A DNA stretch of 64,000 nucleotides from Serratia ureilytica (GTDB taxonomy: Bacteria > Pseudomonadota > Gammaproteobacteria > Enterobacterales > Enterobacteriaceae). Position numbers and translations under genes: made by a program. Under the pieces are notes generated by a model. The model did no database searches. It saw only the letters and a list, made by a program, of their open reading frames with translations, and was not told the origin of the DNA. Positions 19,820-29,901 of the stretch are shown here, piece by piece. Within the stretch, counting starts at the first letter, position 1; every line of letters begins with the position of its first letter. The DNA lies in contig NZ_JABXOF010000014.1 of the NCBI RefSeq assembly GCF_013375155.1, positions 55,749-119,748 on the forward strand, read 5' to 3'.

Positions 19820-19848
19820 GAAAGCCTCCGCTTGCGGGGGCTTTTTTA
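19820..19848 (+). terminator. pfkA terminator
   Basis: Hairpin AGCCTCCGC-TT-GCGGGGGCT (19823-19842, one G-T pair) followed by six T, 23 bases after the pfkA stop. Confidence 0.9.
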
Positions 19849-19982
19849 TGCTCGCCGGCGACATATTCCAGAATCATCTAGCCCAAAATTTTTTATTCTT
19901 TAATTGCCGGGAAAGTTTCTGGCAGGCTCTGATGCTAAATCAACCGATTGAGGTTGCGTTAATTTTCTGGGAGAGCCTGTCG

Positions 19983-20972
19983 ATGCGTAAATGGGGTGTA
20001 GGTCTGACATTGGTGCTGTTGGCGTCCGGCGCCATGGCGAAGGATATTCAGTTGCTGAACGTGTCATACGATCCGACGCGCGAGTTCTATCAGGCTTACA
20101 ACACGGCATTCAGCAAGCACTACCAGGCGGAAACCGGCGACAAGGTGACGGTGCGTCAGTCGCACGGCGGCTCCGGCAAACAGGCGACTTCGGTGATCAA
20201 CGGCATCGAGGCCGACGTGGTGACGCTGGCGTTGGCCTATGACGTCGACGCCATCGCCGAACGCGGGCGCATTGAGAAAGACTGGATAAAACGCCTGCCG
20301 GACAACTCGGCGCCTTACACATCGACCATCGTCTTCCTGGTGCGCAAAGGCAACCCGAAACAAATTCATGACTGGCCTGACTTGATCAAGCCGGGCGTGT
20401 CGGTGATCACCCCGAATCCGAAAACCTCCGGCGGCGCCCGCTGGAACTACCTCGCCGCCTGGGGCTACGCGTTGCATCACAACAACAACGATAAGGCCAA
20501 GGCGCAGGCGTTCGTCAAAGACCTGTACAAGAACGTAGAAGTGCTGGATTCCGGCGCGCGCGGCTCGACCAACACCTTCGTTGAGCGCGGCATCGGCGAC
20601 GTGCTGATCGCCTGGGAAAACGAAGCGCTGCTGGCGGAGAAAGAGCTGGGCAAAGACAAGTTCGAGATCATCACCCCGAGCGAATCGATTCTGGCCGAAC
20701 CGACGGTGTCGGTGGTGGATAAGGTGGTCGATAAACGCGGCACCCGCGACGTGGCGACCGCCTACCTGAAGTATCTGTATTCGCCGGAAGGGCAGACTAT
20801 CGCGGCGCAGCACTATTATCGCCCGCGCGATGCGGCGGTGGCGGCCAAGTTCGCCGGCCAGTTCCCGCAGCTGAAGCTGTTCACCGTGGATGACACCTTC
20901 GGCGGTTGGACCGAAGCGCAGAAGGTGCACTTCGCCACCGGCGGCGTCTTCGACGAGATAAGCAAACGCTGA
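19983..20972 (+). CDS. sbp: Periplasmic sulfate-binding protein
   Basis: Substrate-binding protein delivering sulfate (and thiosulfate) to the CysTWA ABC importer, which is not in this window. 329 residues: signal peptide [19 protein letters not shown] cleaved before [17 protein letters not shown], then family motifs [20 protein letters not shown] and [19 protein letters not shown]. The 45-residue upstream extension runs through the intergenic region and was rejected; GGGAG precedes ATG 19983. Located between pfkA and tpiA, as in E. coli. Confidence 0.97.
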   Translation: MRKWGVGLTLVLLASGAMAKDIQLLNVSYDPTREFYQAYNTAFSKHYQAETGDKVTVRQSHGGSGKQATSVINGIEADVVTLALAYDVDAIAERGRIEKDWIKRLPDNSAPYTSTIVFLVRKGNPKQIHDWPDLIKPGVSVITPNPKTSGGARWNYLAAWGYALHHNNNDKAKAQAFVKDLYKNVEVLDSGARGSTNTFVERGIGDVLIAWENEALLAEKELGKDKFEIITPSESILAEPTVSVVDKVVDKRGTRDVATAYLKYLYSPEGQTIAAQHYYRPRDAAVAAKFAGQFPQLKLFTVDDTFGGWTEAQKVHFATGGVFDEISKR

Positions 20973-20989
20973 TCCCGTTTGAGCGGCAA

Positions 20990-21019
20990 TAAAAAACCCC
21001 GGCTTGCCGGGGTTTTTTT
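20990..21019 (+). terminator. Bidirectional terminator, sbp / tpiA
   Basis: CCCCGG-CTTG-CCGGGG at 20997-21012, with six A before and seven T after, between convergent sbp and tpiA. Confidence 0.93.
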
Positions 21020-21037
21020 ATGGCAAGCCTAAGACAA

Positions 21038-21805
21038 TCAGGCTTTTTTCGCTGCGGCAGCGGCTTTGACGATCACGGCGAAAGCGTCGGCTTTCAGCGA
21101 GGCGCCGCCCACCAGCGCGCCGTCGATGTCCGGCTGGGAGAACAGCTCTGCGGCGTTCTTGTCGTTCACCGAACCGCCGTACTGGATGATGATTTCAGCG
21201 GCGACCGCGGCATCGTGTTTGGCGATGTGATCGCGGATAAATTTGTGCACGGCCTGCGCTTGCGCAGGGGTGGCGGATTTGCCGGTACCGATGGCCCAGA
21301 CCGGCTCATAGGCGATCACGGTGCCTTTCATCGCCGGTGCGCCCAGCGTTTTCAGTACGGCGTCGATCTGGCGCGCACACACTTCTTCGGTTTTGCCCGC
21401 TGCGTTTTCCGCTTCGGTTTCACCGATGCACAGCACCGGGATCAGACCGGCTTCTTTCAGCACGGCGAATTTCTCGGCGATCACTTCGTCGCTTTCTTTG
21501 TGGTAGGTGCGACGCTCGGAGTGGCCGATGATGATGTACTGAGCGCCGACGTCTTTCAGCATGTTGGCGGAAACTTCACCGGTGAAGGCGCCGGACAGGT
21601 TAACGTCCACGTTCTGCGCGCCCAGCGCGATGCGGCTGCCGGCCAGCGCGTGCTTGGCCTGATCCAGATACATCACCGGCGGGGCGATGGCGACGCCACA
21701 GCCGTCAACGCTGCTCAGCTCATTGCGCAGACCGGCGATCAGTTCGTTGACCATGTGGGTGCTGCCGTTAAGCTTCCAGTTACCCATAACTAATGGATGA
21801 CGCAT
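21038..21805 (-). CDS. tpiA: Triose-phosphate isomerase
   Basis: Interconverts dihydroxyacetone phosphate and glyceraldehyde 3-phosphate. 255 residues with all catalytic residues visible: Asn-Lys in MGNWKLNGS, His in IIGHSERR, Glu in [10 protein letters not shown]. The start [11 protein letters not shown] at 21805 with GGAGG just upstream is favoured over a 14-residue extension. It belongs with pfkA in glycolysis but is transcribed separately and convergently with sbp. Confidence 0.98.
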   Translation of the reverse strand: MRHPLVMGNWKLNGSTHMVNELIAGLRNELSSVDGCGVAIAPPVMYLDQAKHALAGSRIALGAQNVDVNLSGAFTGEVSANMLKDVGAQYIIIGHSERRTYHKESDEVIAEKFAVLKEAGLIPVLCIGETEAENAAGKTEEVCARQIDAVLKTLGAPAMKGTVIAYEPVWAIGTGKSATPAQAQAVHKFIRDHIAKHDAAVAAEIIIQYGGSVNDKNAAELFSQPDIDGALVGGASLKADAFAVIVKAAAAAKKA

Positions 21806-21932
21806 GTTTTTTCCTCCAACTAGGGAACGCGAGAGTCGAAATGACAACTGCCGGACCGGCAGTTTACCTGCCCAACAGTATAGAGATCATTAAGCGCGAA
21901 GGCTTTGCTTTTCGTCATTAAATGCCGCGCCG

Positions 21933-22529
21933 TTACGGCTCGGAAAGCGCCAGCTTAATCGGTTCAACCGCGAAGGTGACCCCTTTATCGCCGTTGTCCG
22001 AGACGACATAGCGAATGGCGCCGACCTGCTGTTGGTAAAAACGCGAGCCTTTGCCTTTTTCCAGCAGGCTGTTCACCTTGTTCTGACTCTGTTCCACCGT
22101 CAGCGCCGGTTCGAACTGACGCATCAGCGCCGCCATGTAGTTGATGGCGATGGCGCGCGCGGCTTTTTCTTCATTGGCCTGCTGCAGCGGCAGATGTGTG
22201 ATCTGCAACGTTTTGATTTTACCGGTACCTTTCTCCAGTGCGGTGGAGGCGTACAGGTTTTCGTTGAGTTTACTGGCGGCGCGCGTCAGCAGCGGCGAAT
22301 CGTCTTCGGCGGCGGGAATGGCGCGGAATTCGCCAATCGGCAGCTTCGGGTTATCGCGGTTGTACTTTTCGCGGAATTTAATCACCGTCAGGTCGAACGT
22401 CGGCGCGCCGGCCAGCAGGTAAGGCGCGGTCGGTTTCGCTTCGGCGGCGGGCGGTTCGGCCCAGGCGCTGGCGGCGGCCTGCAGCAGGCAGGCGATGGCG
22501 AGGGTTTTTCTCAGCATGGCGTATGGCAT
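21933..22529 (-). CDS. yiiQ: DUF1454 family periplasmic protein YiiQ
   Basis: About 198 residues with a signal peptide (MLRKTLAIACLLQAAASAWA). The mature protein matches YiiQ as I recall it: APYLLAGAPTFDLTVIKFRE, LTRAASKLNENLYASTALE and the C-terminal RYVVSDNGDKGVTFAVEPIK. Function unknown. The start is uncertain: TTG at 22538 has GGAG at ideal spacing, while ATG codons lie at 22529 and 22517. It sits upstream of tpiA on the same strand, separated by about 127 bases. Confidence 0.88.
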   Translation of the reverse strand: MPYAMLRKTLAIACLLQAAASAWAEPPAAEAKPTAPYLLAGAPTFDLTVIKFREKYNRDNPKLPIGEFRAIPAAEDDSPLLTRAASKLNENLYASTALEKGTGKIKTLQITHLPLQQANEEKAARAIAINYMAALMRQFEPALTVEQSQNKVNSLLEKGKGSRFYQQQVGAIRYVVSDNGDKGVTFAVEPIKLALSEP

Positions 22530-22716
22530 CAAGGACAAAGATGGCTCCGATTAAAGCGATAACCCGCAGGCCTTGTCAAAGATCCCACGCCATTATCGGT
22601 TCGCTGACGAGAAAGCTGTGCGGCGCGCCGCGTTATGCGAGGCGGAAAACTCGGCCCGGCAGCGCCTATGTTACACTGCGGCGCAGAATATGGGCAGGCT
22701 TAGAGCGCAGGAATCG

Positions 22717-23136
22717 ATGACGTTACAACAGTGGTGTTTTTCTTTTAAGGGCCGCATCGGGCGGCGCGACTTCTGGATCTGGATGGGGCTGTGGCTGGTG
22801 TTGATGGCGGCGGCGTTTACGCTGGCCAACTATCAGCTGATCGCCATCCAATCCATCGCTTTCTTTATCGTGGCGCTGCTGTGGCCGACGGCGGCGGTGC
22901 TGGTCAAGCGCCTGCACGATCGCAACAAGGCCGGCTGGTGGGCGCTGCTGCTGATCCTGGCGTGGATGCTGGCGGCGGGGAACTGGCAGATGCTGGCGCC
23001 GATCTGGCAATGGGGCGTCGGGCGTTTCATTCCGACGCTGATTATCGTGATGATGATGATCGATTTGGGCGCCTTCGTCGGCACGCCGGGAGACAATCGG
23101 TTCGGCCCGGAAGCCGAACCGGTGAAGTTCCGCTGA
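22717..23136 (+). CDS. yiiR: DUF805 family inner-membrane protein (YiiR-like)
   Basis: 139 residues, strongly hydrophobic. The DUF805 N-terminal signature WCFSFKGRIGRRDFWIW is followed by about three or four transmembrane segments and the family motif VKRLHDRNKAGWW. Function unknown; these proteins are membrane-integral without known catalytic motifs. ATG at 22717 follows GCAGGAA, and a 48-residue upstream extension overlaps the yiiQ promoter region and is not conserved. Converges on fpr, with 11 bases between the ends. Confidence 0.87.
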   Translation: MTLQQWCFSFKGRIGRRDFWIWMGLWLVLMAAAFTLANYQLIAIQSIAFFIVALLWPTAAVLVKRLHDRNKAGWWALLLILAWMLAAGNWQMLAPIWQWGVGRFIPTLIIVMMMIDLGAFVGTPGDNRFGPEAEPVKFR

Positions 23137-23147
23137 TCCCCGCCGGG

Positions 23148-23894
23148 TTACCAGTAGTGTTCGCTGGTGATATGGCCCGGCTTGCGGCGCAGGTGCTTGC
23201 GCATCTGGTGTTGGTCTTTCAGCGTTTGCTGCGTATCTCGCACCATTTGCGGGTTGCCGCACAGCATCACGTGGCTGGTTTCGGCGTCGATGGTCAAGCC
23301 GATCGCCGCTTCCAGTCGGCCGTCCTCGATCAGCGCCGGCACGCGGCCGGTCAGTGAGCCGGGCGTCTCTTCACGGCTGACGACGGTCTGGATACGCAGC
23401 TTGCCGTTGTAGCGTTGCTGCAGTTGCTGCATCAGCGGCAGGTAGCTCAGGTCGCGCGCAAAACGCGCGGCGTGCACCAGCACCAGGTTGTTAAAGCGCT
23501 CAAGGCCGGCGCCTTGCTGCAGAATCGATAAATAGGGGCCGATGGCGGTGCCGGTCGCCAGCATCCACAGCGTGTCGCAGTCGGGCACCTCGTCCAGCAC
23601 GAAGAAGCCGGCGGCTTCTTTGGTCACCATCAGGTCCGATCCCGGCTGCAGCTGATTGAGGCGCGGGCTCAGTTTACCTTCCGGCACCGTGACCAGATAG
23701 AACTCCAGGTTGGCGTCATCGGGGGCATTGACGTAGGAGTAGGCGCGCTGCACCCGTTCACCGTCGATCTCCAGCGCCAGCTTGGCGAATTGCCCGGCGG
23801 TGAAAGGATCGATGGGGGCATTGACCACCAGGCTGAACAGCCCGTCGGTCCATTGTTTTACCTGCGTAACCTTGCCGTTTACCCATTCAGCCAT
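23148..23894 (-). CDS. fpr: Ferredoxin/flavodoxin-NADP+ reductase
   Basis: FAD enzyme moving electrons between NADPH and flavodoxin or ferredoxin, supporting Fe-S proteins, oxidative stress defence and radical enzymes. 248 residues: FAD-binding barrel with QRAYSYVNAPDD (the RxYS motif near residue 50) and a C-terminal NADP domain with MLATGTAIGPYLSIL and the ending KPGHITSEHYW. In E. coli fpr is SoxRS-controlled and stands alone; here it is the second gene after a cysteine-bearing HTH regulator with only 3 bases between them. Confidence 0.97.
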   Translation of the reverse strand: MAEWVNGKVTQVKQWTDGLFSLVVNAPIDPFTAGQFAKLALEIDGERVQRAYSYVNAPDDANLEFYLVTVPEGKLSPRLNQLQPGSDLMVTKEAAGFFVLDEVPDCDTLWMLATGTAIGPYLSILQQGAGLERFNNLVLVHAARFARDLSYLPLMQQLQQRYNGKLRIQTVVSREETPGSLTGRVPALIEDGRLEAAIGLTIDAETSHVMLCGNPQMVRDTQQTLKDQHQMRKHLRRKPGHITSEHYW

Positions 23895-23897
23895 ACT

Positions 23898-24509
23898 CTA
23901 AAGCTCCCGTGGTCGAATCAAATAAGCACAATGTCGTGAGCCGGAAATGGCGTGCGCGGTGCGCTCTACCCGGTAGTCGTTGCCGAACAGCCGGTGAAAC
24001 AGCTGCAGCTCGGAATTGCACAGGCTGCTGCAGTTGGAACCGGCCACGCCGATCGGACAGTGGTTTTCCACCAGCAGCGCACCGTGCGGATGATCGAGCA
24101 ATTCGGCCATGTAACCGTCGTGTTGCCGCAGGCGAACCAGGCGGATTAGCCGATCCTGATGGCTGCGCTCGGCGGACAGCTCTTCGGCATAGCGCAGATA
24201 AAGCTGCTCTTCGCGCGCGGTGAGCAACGGTTCCACGCCGGCACAGCCAAACAGCTGCAGCGCGGATTCCCGCAGTCGCTCCTGATCGTCGGCCGTGTAG
24301 GCGTGCCCCCGCTCGGTCAGCGACCAGTAGCGCGTCGGACGGCCGACCTTGCTGCGCGCTTCTTCGTAACAAACCAGCTCACGTTTTTCCAGGGATTGCA
24401 GATGTTGTCGGATGCCCATCGGCGTGATGTCCAGACGCTCCGCCAGCATTTTGGCAGAGTGCGGGCCGAGAGCCTTTAACTGCAATAAAATCAGCTCAGG
24501 TGTTTTCAT
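23898..24509 (-). CDS. HTH transcriptional regulator with C-terminal cysteine cluster (COG2345/SufR-like)
   Basis: 203 residues. The N-terminal winged helix (about 1-75) is of ArsR/DeoR type: LDITPMGIRQHLQSLEKRELV contains the recognition helix and KVGRPTRYWSLTERG the wing. The C-terminal half carries Cys151, Cys160, Cys164 and Cys194 (NHCPIGVAGSNCSSLC and SGSRHC), a layout resembling Fe-S-binding SufR-type repressors. It is 3 bases upstream of fpr, so almost certainly cotranscribed. Inference: an Fe-S-sensing regulator of fpr; the ligand is not proven. No counterpart sits beside E. coli fpr. Confidence 0.75.
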   Translation of the reverse strand: MKTPELILLQLKALGPHSAKMLAERLDITPMGIRQHLQSLEKRELVCYEEARSKVGRPTRYWSLTERGHAYTADDQERLRESALQLFGCAGVEPLLTAREEQLYLRYAEELSAERSHQDRLIRLVRLRQHDGYMAELLDHPHGALLVENHCPIGVAGSNCSSLCNSELQLFHRLFGNDYRVERTAHAISGSRHCAYLIRPREL

Positions 24510-24807
24510 GAACCAAATCCCTATGGTGTTATTTTATTTCAAGTTGATGAAAATAATTATCGATTAAATGCTAAAGCGCAGCTACTGCAAACGCGCTAAT
24601 TTTTACCCCCAAAGCGTTAGACGTACAGTTTAATTTACGAGCCTGGTCGGGTTTGCTGCCAGTGTGACCTGGATCAATATTTGTCTGAAACTCGCTAAAA
24701 AAATCAGATTTGATTAGCTTATGCCGCCATAGAGGGCTGCTCGCCGTTCTGGCTGCTGCAACGGCCATACCGGGACGCTGTGACGAGTTGAAACGTTAAC
24801 GAAGATA
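24510..24807. other. Divergent intergenic region, HTH regulator / emrD
   Basis: 298 bases, AT-richer than the flanks. It must hold the promoters of the regulator-fpr pair and emrD. A CRP-like half-matching site TGTGA-CCTGGA-TCAAT lies at 24663-24678 (8 of 10 consensus positions). No ORF, tRNA or clear terminator is seen. Confidence 0.4.
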
Positions 24808-25992
24808 ATGAGAAAACTAGAGAACTTTCACCTGCTGGTGATGCTTATCCTGTTGGTCGCCGTCGGTCAGATGGCGCAAACCATTTATGTTCCCGTTATT
24901 GCTGACATCGCTCACGATCTGTCGGTGCGCACCGGCGCCGTGCAGCGGGTGATGGCGGCGTATTTGCTGACCTACGGTTTCTCCCAGCTGATTTACGGGC
25001 CGATATCGGATCGTATCGGGCGCCGTCCGGTGATCCTGACCGGCATGATGATCTTCCTGGTGGGGGCGCTGGGCGCGCTGCTGTCCACCAACCTGACGAT
25101 GCTGGTCGCCGCCAGCGCCATCCAGGGCATGGGCACCGGCGTGGCGGGCGTGATGGCGCGCACCATGCCGCGCGATTTGTATGCCGGCACCGCGCTGCGC
25201 TATGCCAACAGCCTGCTGAATATGGGGATTTTGGTCAGCCCGCTGTTGGCGCCGGTGATCGGCGGCGCGTTGGCGATGGTGTTCGGCTGGCGAGCCTGCT
25301 ATGCCTTCCTGCTGGCGCTGTGCGCCTGCGTCGCCTTCGCGATGTTCCGCTGGCTGCCGGAGACCCGTCCGGTCCAGACGGAAAAACGCCGCATGCTGGC
25401 TAGTTTCCGCCAGCTGCTGAGCGACAGCACCTTCAGCTGCTATCTGGTGATGCTGATCGGCGCGCTGGCGGGGATTGCGGTATTTGAAGCCAGCTGCGGC
25501 GTGTTGATGGGCGGTGTGTTGGGGCTGAGCGGCCTGACCGTCAGTATCCTGTTCATTCTGCCGATCCCGGCGGCGTTTTTCGGCGCCTGGTACGCCGGGC
25601 GCGACGGCAAGACCTTCCACACCCTGATGTGGCATTCGGTGCTGAGCTGCCTGCTGGCGGGAGCGATGATGTGGATCCCGGGCTGGTTCGGCGTAATGAA
25701 CATCTGGACGCTGATCGTGCCGGCTGCATTGTTCTTCTTCGGCGCCGGCATGCTGTTCCCGCTGGCGACCACCGGGGCGATGGAGCCGTTCCCCTATCTG
25801 GCCGGCGCGGCGGGCGCGTTGGTGGGCGGCATGCAGAACATGGGCTCCGGTCTGGCGACCTGGCTTTCCGCCATGCTGCCGCAAACCGGGCAGTTCAGCC
25901 TCGGCTTGCTGATGTTCGCGATGGCGGTGCTGATCCTGCTGTGCTGGTGGCCGCTGTCCAACCGGATGCAGCATCAGGGACACACCGCATAA
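24808..25992 (+). CDS. emrD: Multidrug efflux MFS transporter EmrD
   Basis: Drug:proton antiporter of the DHA1 family in the inner membrane. 394 residues with 12 predicted transmembrane helices; the MFS motif A is in YGPISDRIGRRPVIL (about residues 64-78) and motif C-like glycines are in LGILVSPLLAPVIGG-type sequence near 145. Very close to E. coli EmrD throughout, but E. coli has it elsewhere on the chromosome; here it converges on glpX. Followed by an unusual cluster of hairpins. Confidence 0.95.
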   Translation: MRKLENFHLLVMLILLVAVGQMAQTIYVPVIADIAHDLSVRTGAVQRVMAAYLLTYGFSQLIYGPISDRIGRRPVILTGMMIFLVGALGALLSTNLTMLVAASAIQGMGTGVAGVMARTMPRDLYAGTALRYANSLLNMGILVSPLLAPVIGGALAMVFGWRACYAFLLALCACVAFAMFRWLPETRPVQTEKRRMLASFRQLLSDSTFSCYLVMLIGALAGIAVFEASCGVLMGGVLGLSGLTVSILFILPIPAAFFGAWYAGRDGKTFHTLMWHSVLSCLLAGAMMWIPGWFGVMNIWTLIVPAALFFFGAGMLFPLATTGAMEPFPYLAGAAGALVGGMQNMGSGLATWLSAMLPQTGQFSLGLLMFAMAVLILLCWWPLSNRMQHQGHTA

Positions 25993-25995
25993 CGA

Positions 25996-26017
25996 CAGGG
26001 CGCCATTCGGCGCCCTC
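25996..26017 (+). terminator. Hairpin after emrD (weak terminator)
   Basis: AGGGCGCC (25997-26004), loop ATTC, GGCGCCCT (26009-26016), immediately after the emrD stop, but no T-run follows. One of four stems in this gap. Confidence 0.6.
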
Positions 26018-26027
26018 ATACCGTTGA

Positions 26028-26062
26028 CAAAGGGAAGAAAAAGCGTGGTTTTTCCCCCTTTG
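26028..26062. repeat. Imperfect inverted repeat in emrD-glpX gap
   Basis: CAAAGGG (26028-26034) and GAAAAA (26037-26042) pair with TTTTTC (26049-26054) and CCCTTTG (26056-26062) around a GCGTGG loop, with a small internal loop. Confidence 0.6.
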
Positions 26063-26074
26063 CGGGGAGCAGCC

Positions 26075-26096
26075 GAAAATCAATAAATTGATTTTC
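26075..26096. repeat. Perfect AT-rich palindrome in emrD-glpX gap
   Basis: Arms GAAAATCAAT (26075-26084) and ATTGATTTTC (26087-26096) separated by AA. It could be an operator-like palindrome or an RNA stem; AT-rich in an otherwise GC-rich setting. Confidence 0.65.
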
Positions 26097-26158
26097 CTTG
26101 TTTTCTATTCGCTGCTCTCTGCCAACCCGGCAAGGGCATGAGGTTTGTCATCAATCAT

Positions 26159-26180
26159 CAGGGCGCCCTTCGGCGCCCTG
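26159..26180. terminator. GC-rich hairpin 3' of glpX
   Basis: CAGGGCGCC (26159-26167), loop CTTC, GGCGCCCTG (26172-26180), then TTTCGTT on the plus strand; 5 bases beyond the glpX stop. Nearly the same stem as the one after emrD, so the two look like copies. Confidence 0.6.
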
Positions 26181-26185
26181 TTTCG

Positions 26186-27196
26186 TTACAGCAGAAACTC
26201 GTGCAGCGCCGGGTCCTTGCGATCCAGATAGTGGGTCGAACGGATACGGCGAAGGGTGCGTGACTTGCCGCGGATCAGTAACGTTTCGGTCGTGGCCATG
26301 TTGCCCTTGCGGCTGATGCCCTCCAGCAAATCGCCCTTGGTGATGCCGGTGGCGGAGAAGATGACGTTGTCGTTGCGCGCCATCTGGTCCAGGCGCAAGA
26401 CCTGACCGGCCTCGATGCCCATCTCACGGCAGCGCGCCAGCTCCTGCTCGCCGAGGCGGCGGTTCTCGGGGCTGTCGCCTTTCACTTCATGGCGTGGCAG
26501 CAAACGCGCCTGCATGTCGCCGTCCAGCGCGCGGATCACCGCGGCGGAGATCACCCCTTCCGGCGCGCCGCCGATGCCGTACATCACATCGACTTCGCTT
26601 TCCGGCATGCAGGTGAGAATGGAGGCCGCCACGTCGCCGTCAGGAATGGCGAACACCCGCACGCCCAACTGCTGCATCTGCGCGATGACGCCGTCGTGGC
26701 GCGGTTTGGCCAACACGATGACCGTCAGCTGTGACAAGGGTTTGTCCAGCCGCGCGGCGACGTTTCGCAGGTTCTCCGCCAGCGGCAGATTGAGATCGAT
26801 GGCGCCGCGCGCCGCCGGGCCGACCACCAGCTTCTCCATATACATGTCCGGCGCGTGCAGGAAGGTGCCGCGATCGCCCACCGCCAAGACCGCCAGCGCG
26901 TTGGACTGGCCCATGGCGGTCATGCGGGTGCCCTCGATCGGATCGACCGCGATGTCGACCGCGTCGCCCTGGCCGCTGCCGACCTGCTCGCCGATATACA
27001 GCATCGGCGCTTCGTCGATCTCGCCTTCGCCAATCACGATGCGGCCATCGATATCCACCTTGTTGAGCATGATGCGCATGGCGTGGACCGCCGCGCCGTC
27101 GGCGGCGTTCTTGTCGCCGCGCCCCAGCCATTTGTAGCCCGCCAGCGCGGCGGCTTCGGTAACGCGGGAAAATTCGATGGCTAATTCACGTTTCAT
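26186..27196 (-). CDS. glpX: Class II fructose-1,6-bisphosphatase
   Basis: Mn2+-dependent hydrolysis of fructose 1,6-bisphosphate in gluconeogenesis, suited to growth on glycerol. 336 residues with family motifs: VIGEGEIDEAPMLYIGE, VDPIEGTRMTAMGQSNALAVLA and GIGGAPEGVISAAVIRALDG. Third gene of glpFKX, 129 bases after glpK; a good hairpin terminator lies in that gap, so glpX probably depends on read-through or its own promoter. Confidence 0.97.
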   Translation of the reverse strand: MKRELAIEFSRVTEAAALAGYKWLGRGDKNAADGAAVHAMRIMLNKVDIDGRIVIGEGEIDEAPMLYIGEQVGSGQGDAVDIAVDPIEGTRMTAMGQSNALAVLAVGDRGTFLHAPDMYMEKLVVGPAARGAIDLNLPLAENLRNVAARLDKPLSQLTVIVLAKPRHDGVIAQMQQLGVRVFAIPDGDVAASILTCMPESEVDVMYGIGGAPEGVISAAVIRALDGDMQARLLPRHEVKGDSPENRRLGEQELARCREMGIEAGQVLRLDQMARNDNVIFSATGITKGDLLEGISRKGNMATTETLLIRGKSRTLRRIRSTHYLDRKDPALHEFLL

Positions 27197-27270
27197 GGCA
27201 AACCTGTCTGTGAGAAAGGGAAGAAAATATCGGCAAAGTCTATCACAGCGCGGCGGCGGCGGGGCGGGGC

Positions 27271-27299
27271 AAAAAAAAGCGCCGCCCGCAGGCAGCGCA
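27271..27299 (-). terminator. Terminator between glpK and glpX
   Basis: On the minus strand GCGCTGCC-TGCG-GGCGGCGC (one mismatched position) is followed by eight T (27271-27278), just after the glpK stop. It would attenuate glpX expression. Confidence 0.85.
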
Positions 27300-27325
27300 A
27301 TTTGGGGGTAACGGCAAGGCTGGGT

Positions 27326-28861
<1,536 letters not shown>

Positions 28862-28876
28862 TTAAAACTGCACCCA

Positions 28877-29722
28877 TCACGCTTTACGCTGCTGGGTCTT
28901 GGCGTCGGGCTCTTCTTCCGTCACGCAGACGTCGCACGGCAGGTGGCGGCCAATCAGCGCGCGGTAACCGAAAGCGCCCAGGCCACAGCCGACGATAGGG
29001 GCGAAGATCGGCACCAGGAAGTACGGGATGTCGCGCGCGCCGGTGAAGGCGACTTTGCCCCAGCCGGCCAGGTAGGCGAACAGTTTCGGCCCGAAGTCAC
29101 GCGCCGGGTTCAACGCAAAGCCGGTCAATGGTCCCATGGAGGCGCCGATCACGGCAATCAGAATACCGATCAGCAGCGGCGCCAGCGGGCCGCGCGGAAT
29201 GCCGTTGCCGTCGTCGGTCAGCGCCAGGATCAGGCACATCAGGATCGCAGCGATCACCATTTCTACCAGGAAGGCCTGGCCGACGGAGATGTGCGCGTTA
29301 GGGTAAGTCGAGAAGATGCCGGCCAGTTCAAGGCTTTCGTTGCTGCCGCGCACCATATGGTGAGCCGCTTCGAAGTCGAAGAACAGGTTGTAGTACAGCC
29401 CGTAGACCAGGGCGGCGGCGCAGAAGGCGCCGGCGATCTGCGCAATGATGTAAGGCACCACTTTGCGCCCGTCGAAGCAGGCGAACAGCCACAGGGCGAG
29501 GGTGACCGCCGGGTTGAGATGCGCGCCGGAAATGGCGGCGGTCAGATAGATGGCCATGGCGACGCCGAGGCCCCAAATGATGCTGATTTCCCACTGGCCG
29601 AAGCTGGCGCCCGCCAGTTTCAGTGCGGCAACGCAGCCTACGCCAAAGAAGATCAGCAGCGCCGTGCCGAGGAACTCGGCGATGCACTGGCCTTTTAATG
29701 TCGGACTGGTGGTTTGGCTCAT
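28877..29722 (-). CDS. glpF: Glycerol uptake facilitator (aquaglyceroporin)
   Basis: Inner-membrane channel for glycerol and small polyols. 281 residues with six transmembrane helices and two half-helices carrying the paired NPA motifs HLNPAVTLAL (about residue 68) and FALNPARDFGPK (about residue 203). The start MSQTTSPTLKGQCIAEFLG at 29722 matches the family; a start six residues upstream was rejected. First gene of glpFKX, with GlpR- and CRP-like sites upstream. Confidence 0.97.
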   Translation of the reverse strand: MSQTTSPTLKGQCIAEFLGTALLIFFGVGCVAALKLAGASFGQWEISIIWGLGVAMAIYLTAAISGAHLNPAVTLALWLFACFDGRKVVPYIIAQIAGAFCAAALVYGLYYNLFFDFEAAHHMVRGSNESLELAGIFSTYPNAHISVGQAFLVEMVIAAILMCLILALTDDGNGIPRGPLAPLLIGILIAVIGASMGPLTGFALNPARDFGPKLFAYLAGWGKVAFTGARDIPYFLVPIFAPIVGCGLGAFGYRALIGRHLPCDVCVTEEEPDAKTQQRKA

Positions 29723-29840
29723 AATGTTGGTGTCCTGCAAAACGGCGGTTGTTGGTTTATAGGCTCAGCCAGGTATACATCTGACCTATGGGCACAGTTT
29801 TTTTCATCTCGTCCAATTATTGAATGAGGACGTGATGTAA

Positions 29841-29860
29841 ATTTATCGTTAACGAACATA
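29841..29860 (-). promoter_or_regulatory. Candidate GlpR operator of glpFKX
   Basis: ATTTATCGTTAACGAACATA is a near palindrome that resembles the GlpR consensus (WATGTTCGWTAWCGAACATW) at most positions. It lies 119 bases upstream of the glpF start, as expected for repression relieved by glycerol 3-phosphate. Confidence 0.75.
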
Positions 29861-29885
29861 AACGAGAAATAGCGAAATCAAAATG

Positions 29886-29901
29886 TGTGTGGCGCGTCAT
29901 A
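29886..29901 (-). promoter_or_regulatory. Candidate CRP site upstream of glpFKX
   Basis: TGTGT-GGCGCG-TCATA matches 8 of 10 positions of TGTGA-N6-TCACA. It lies upstream of the GlpR-like site relative to glpF. CRP activation of glpFK is known in E. coli; here the evidence is pattern only. Confidence 0.5.
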
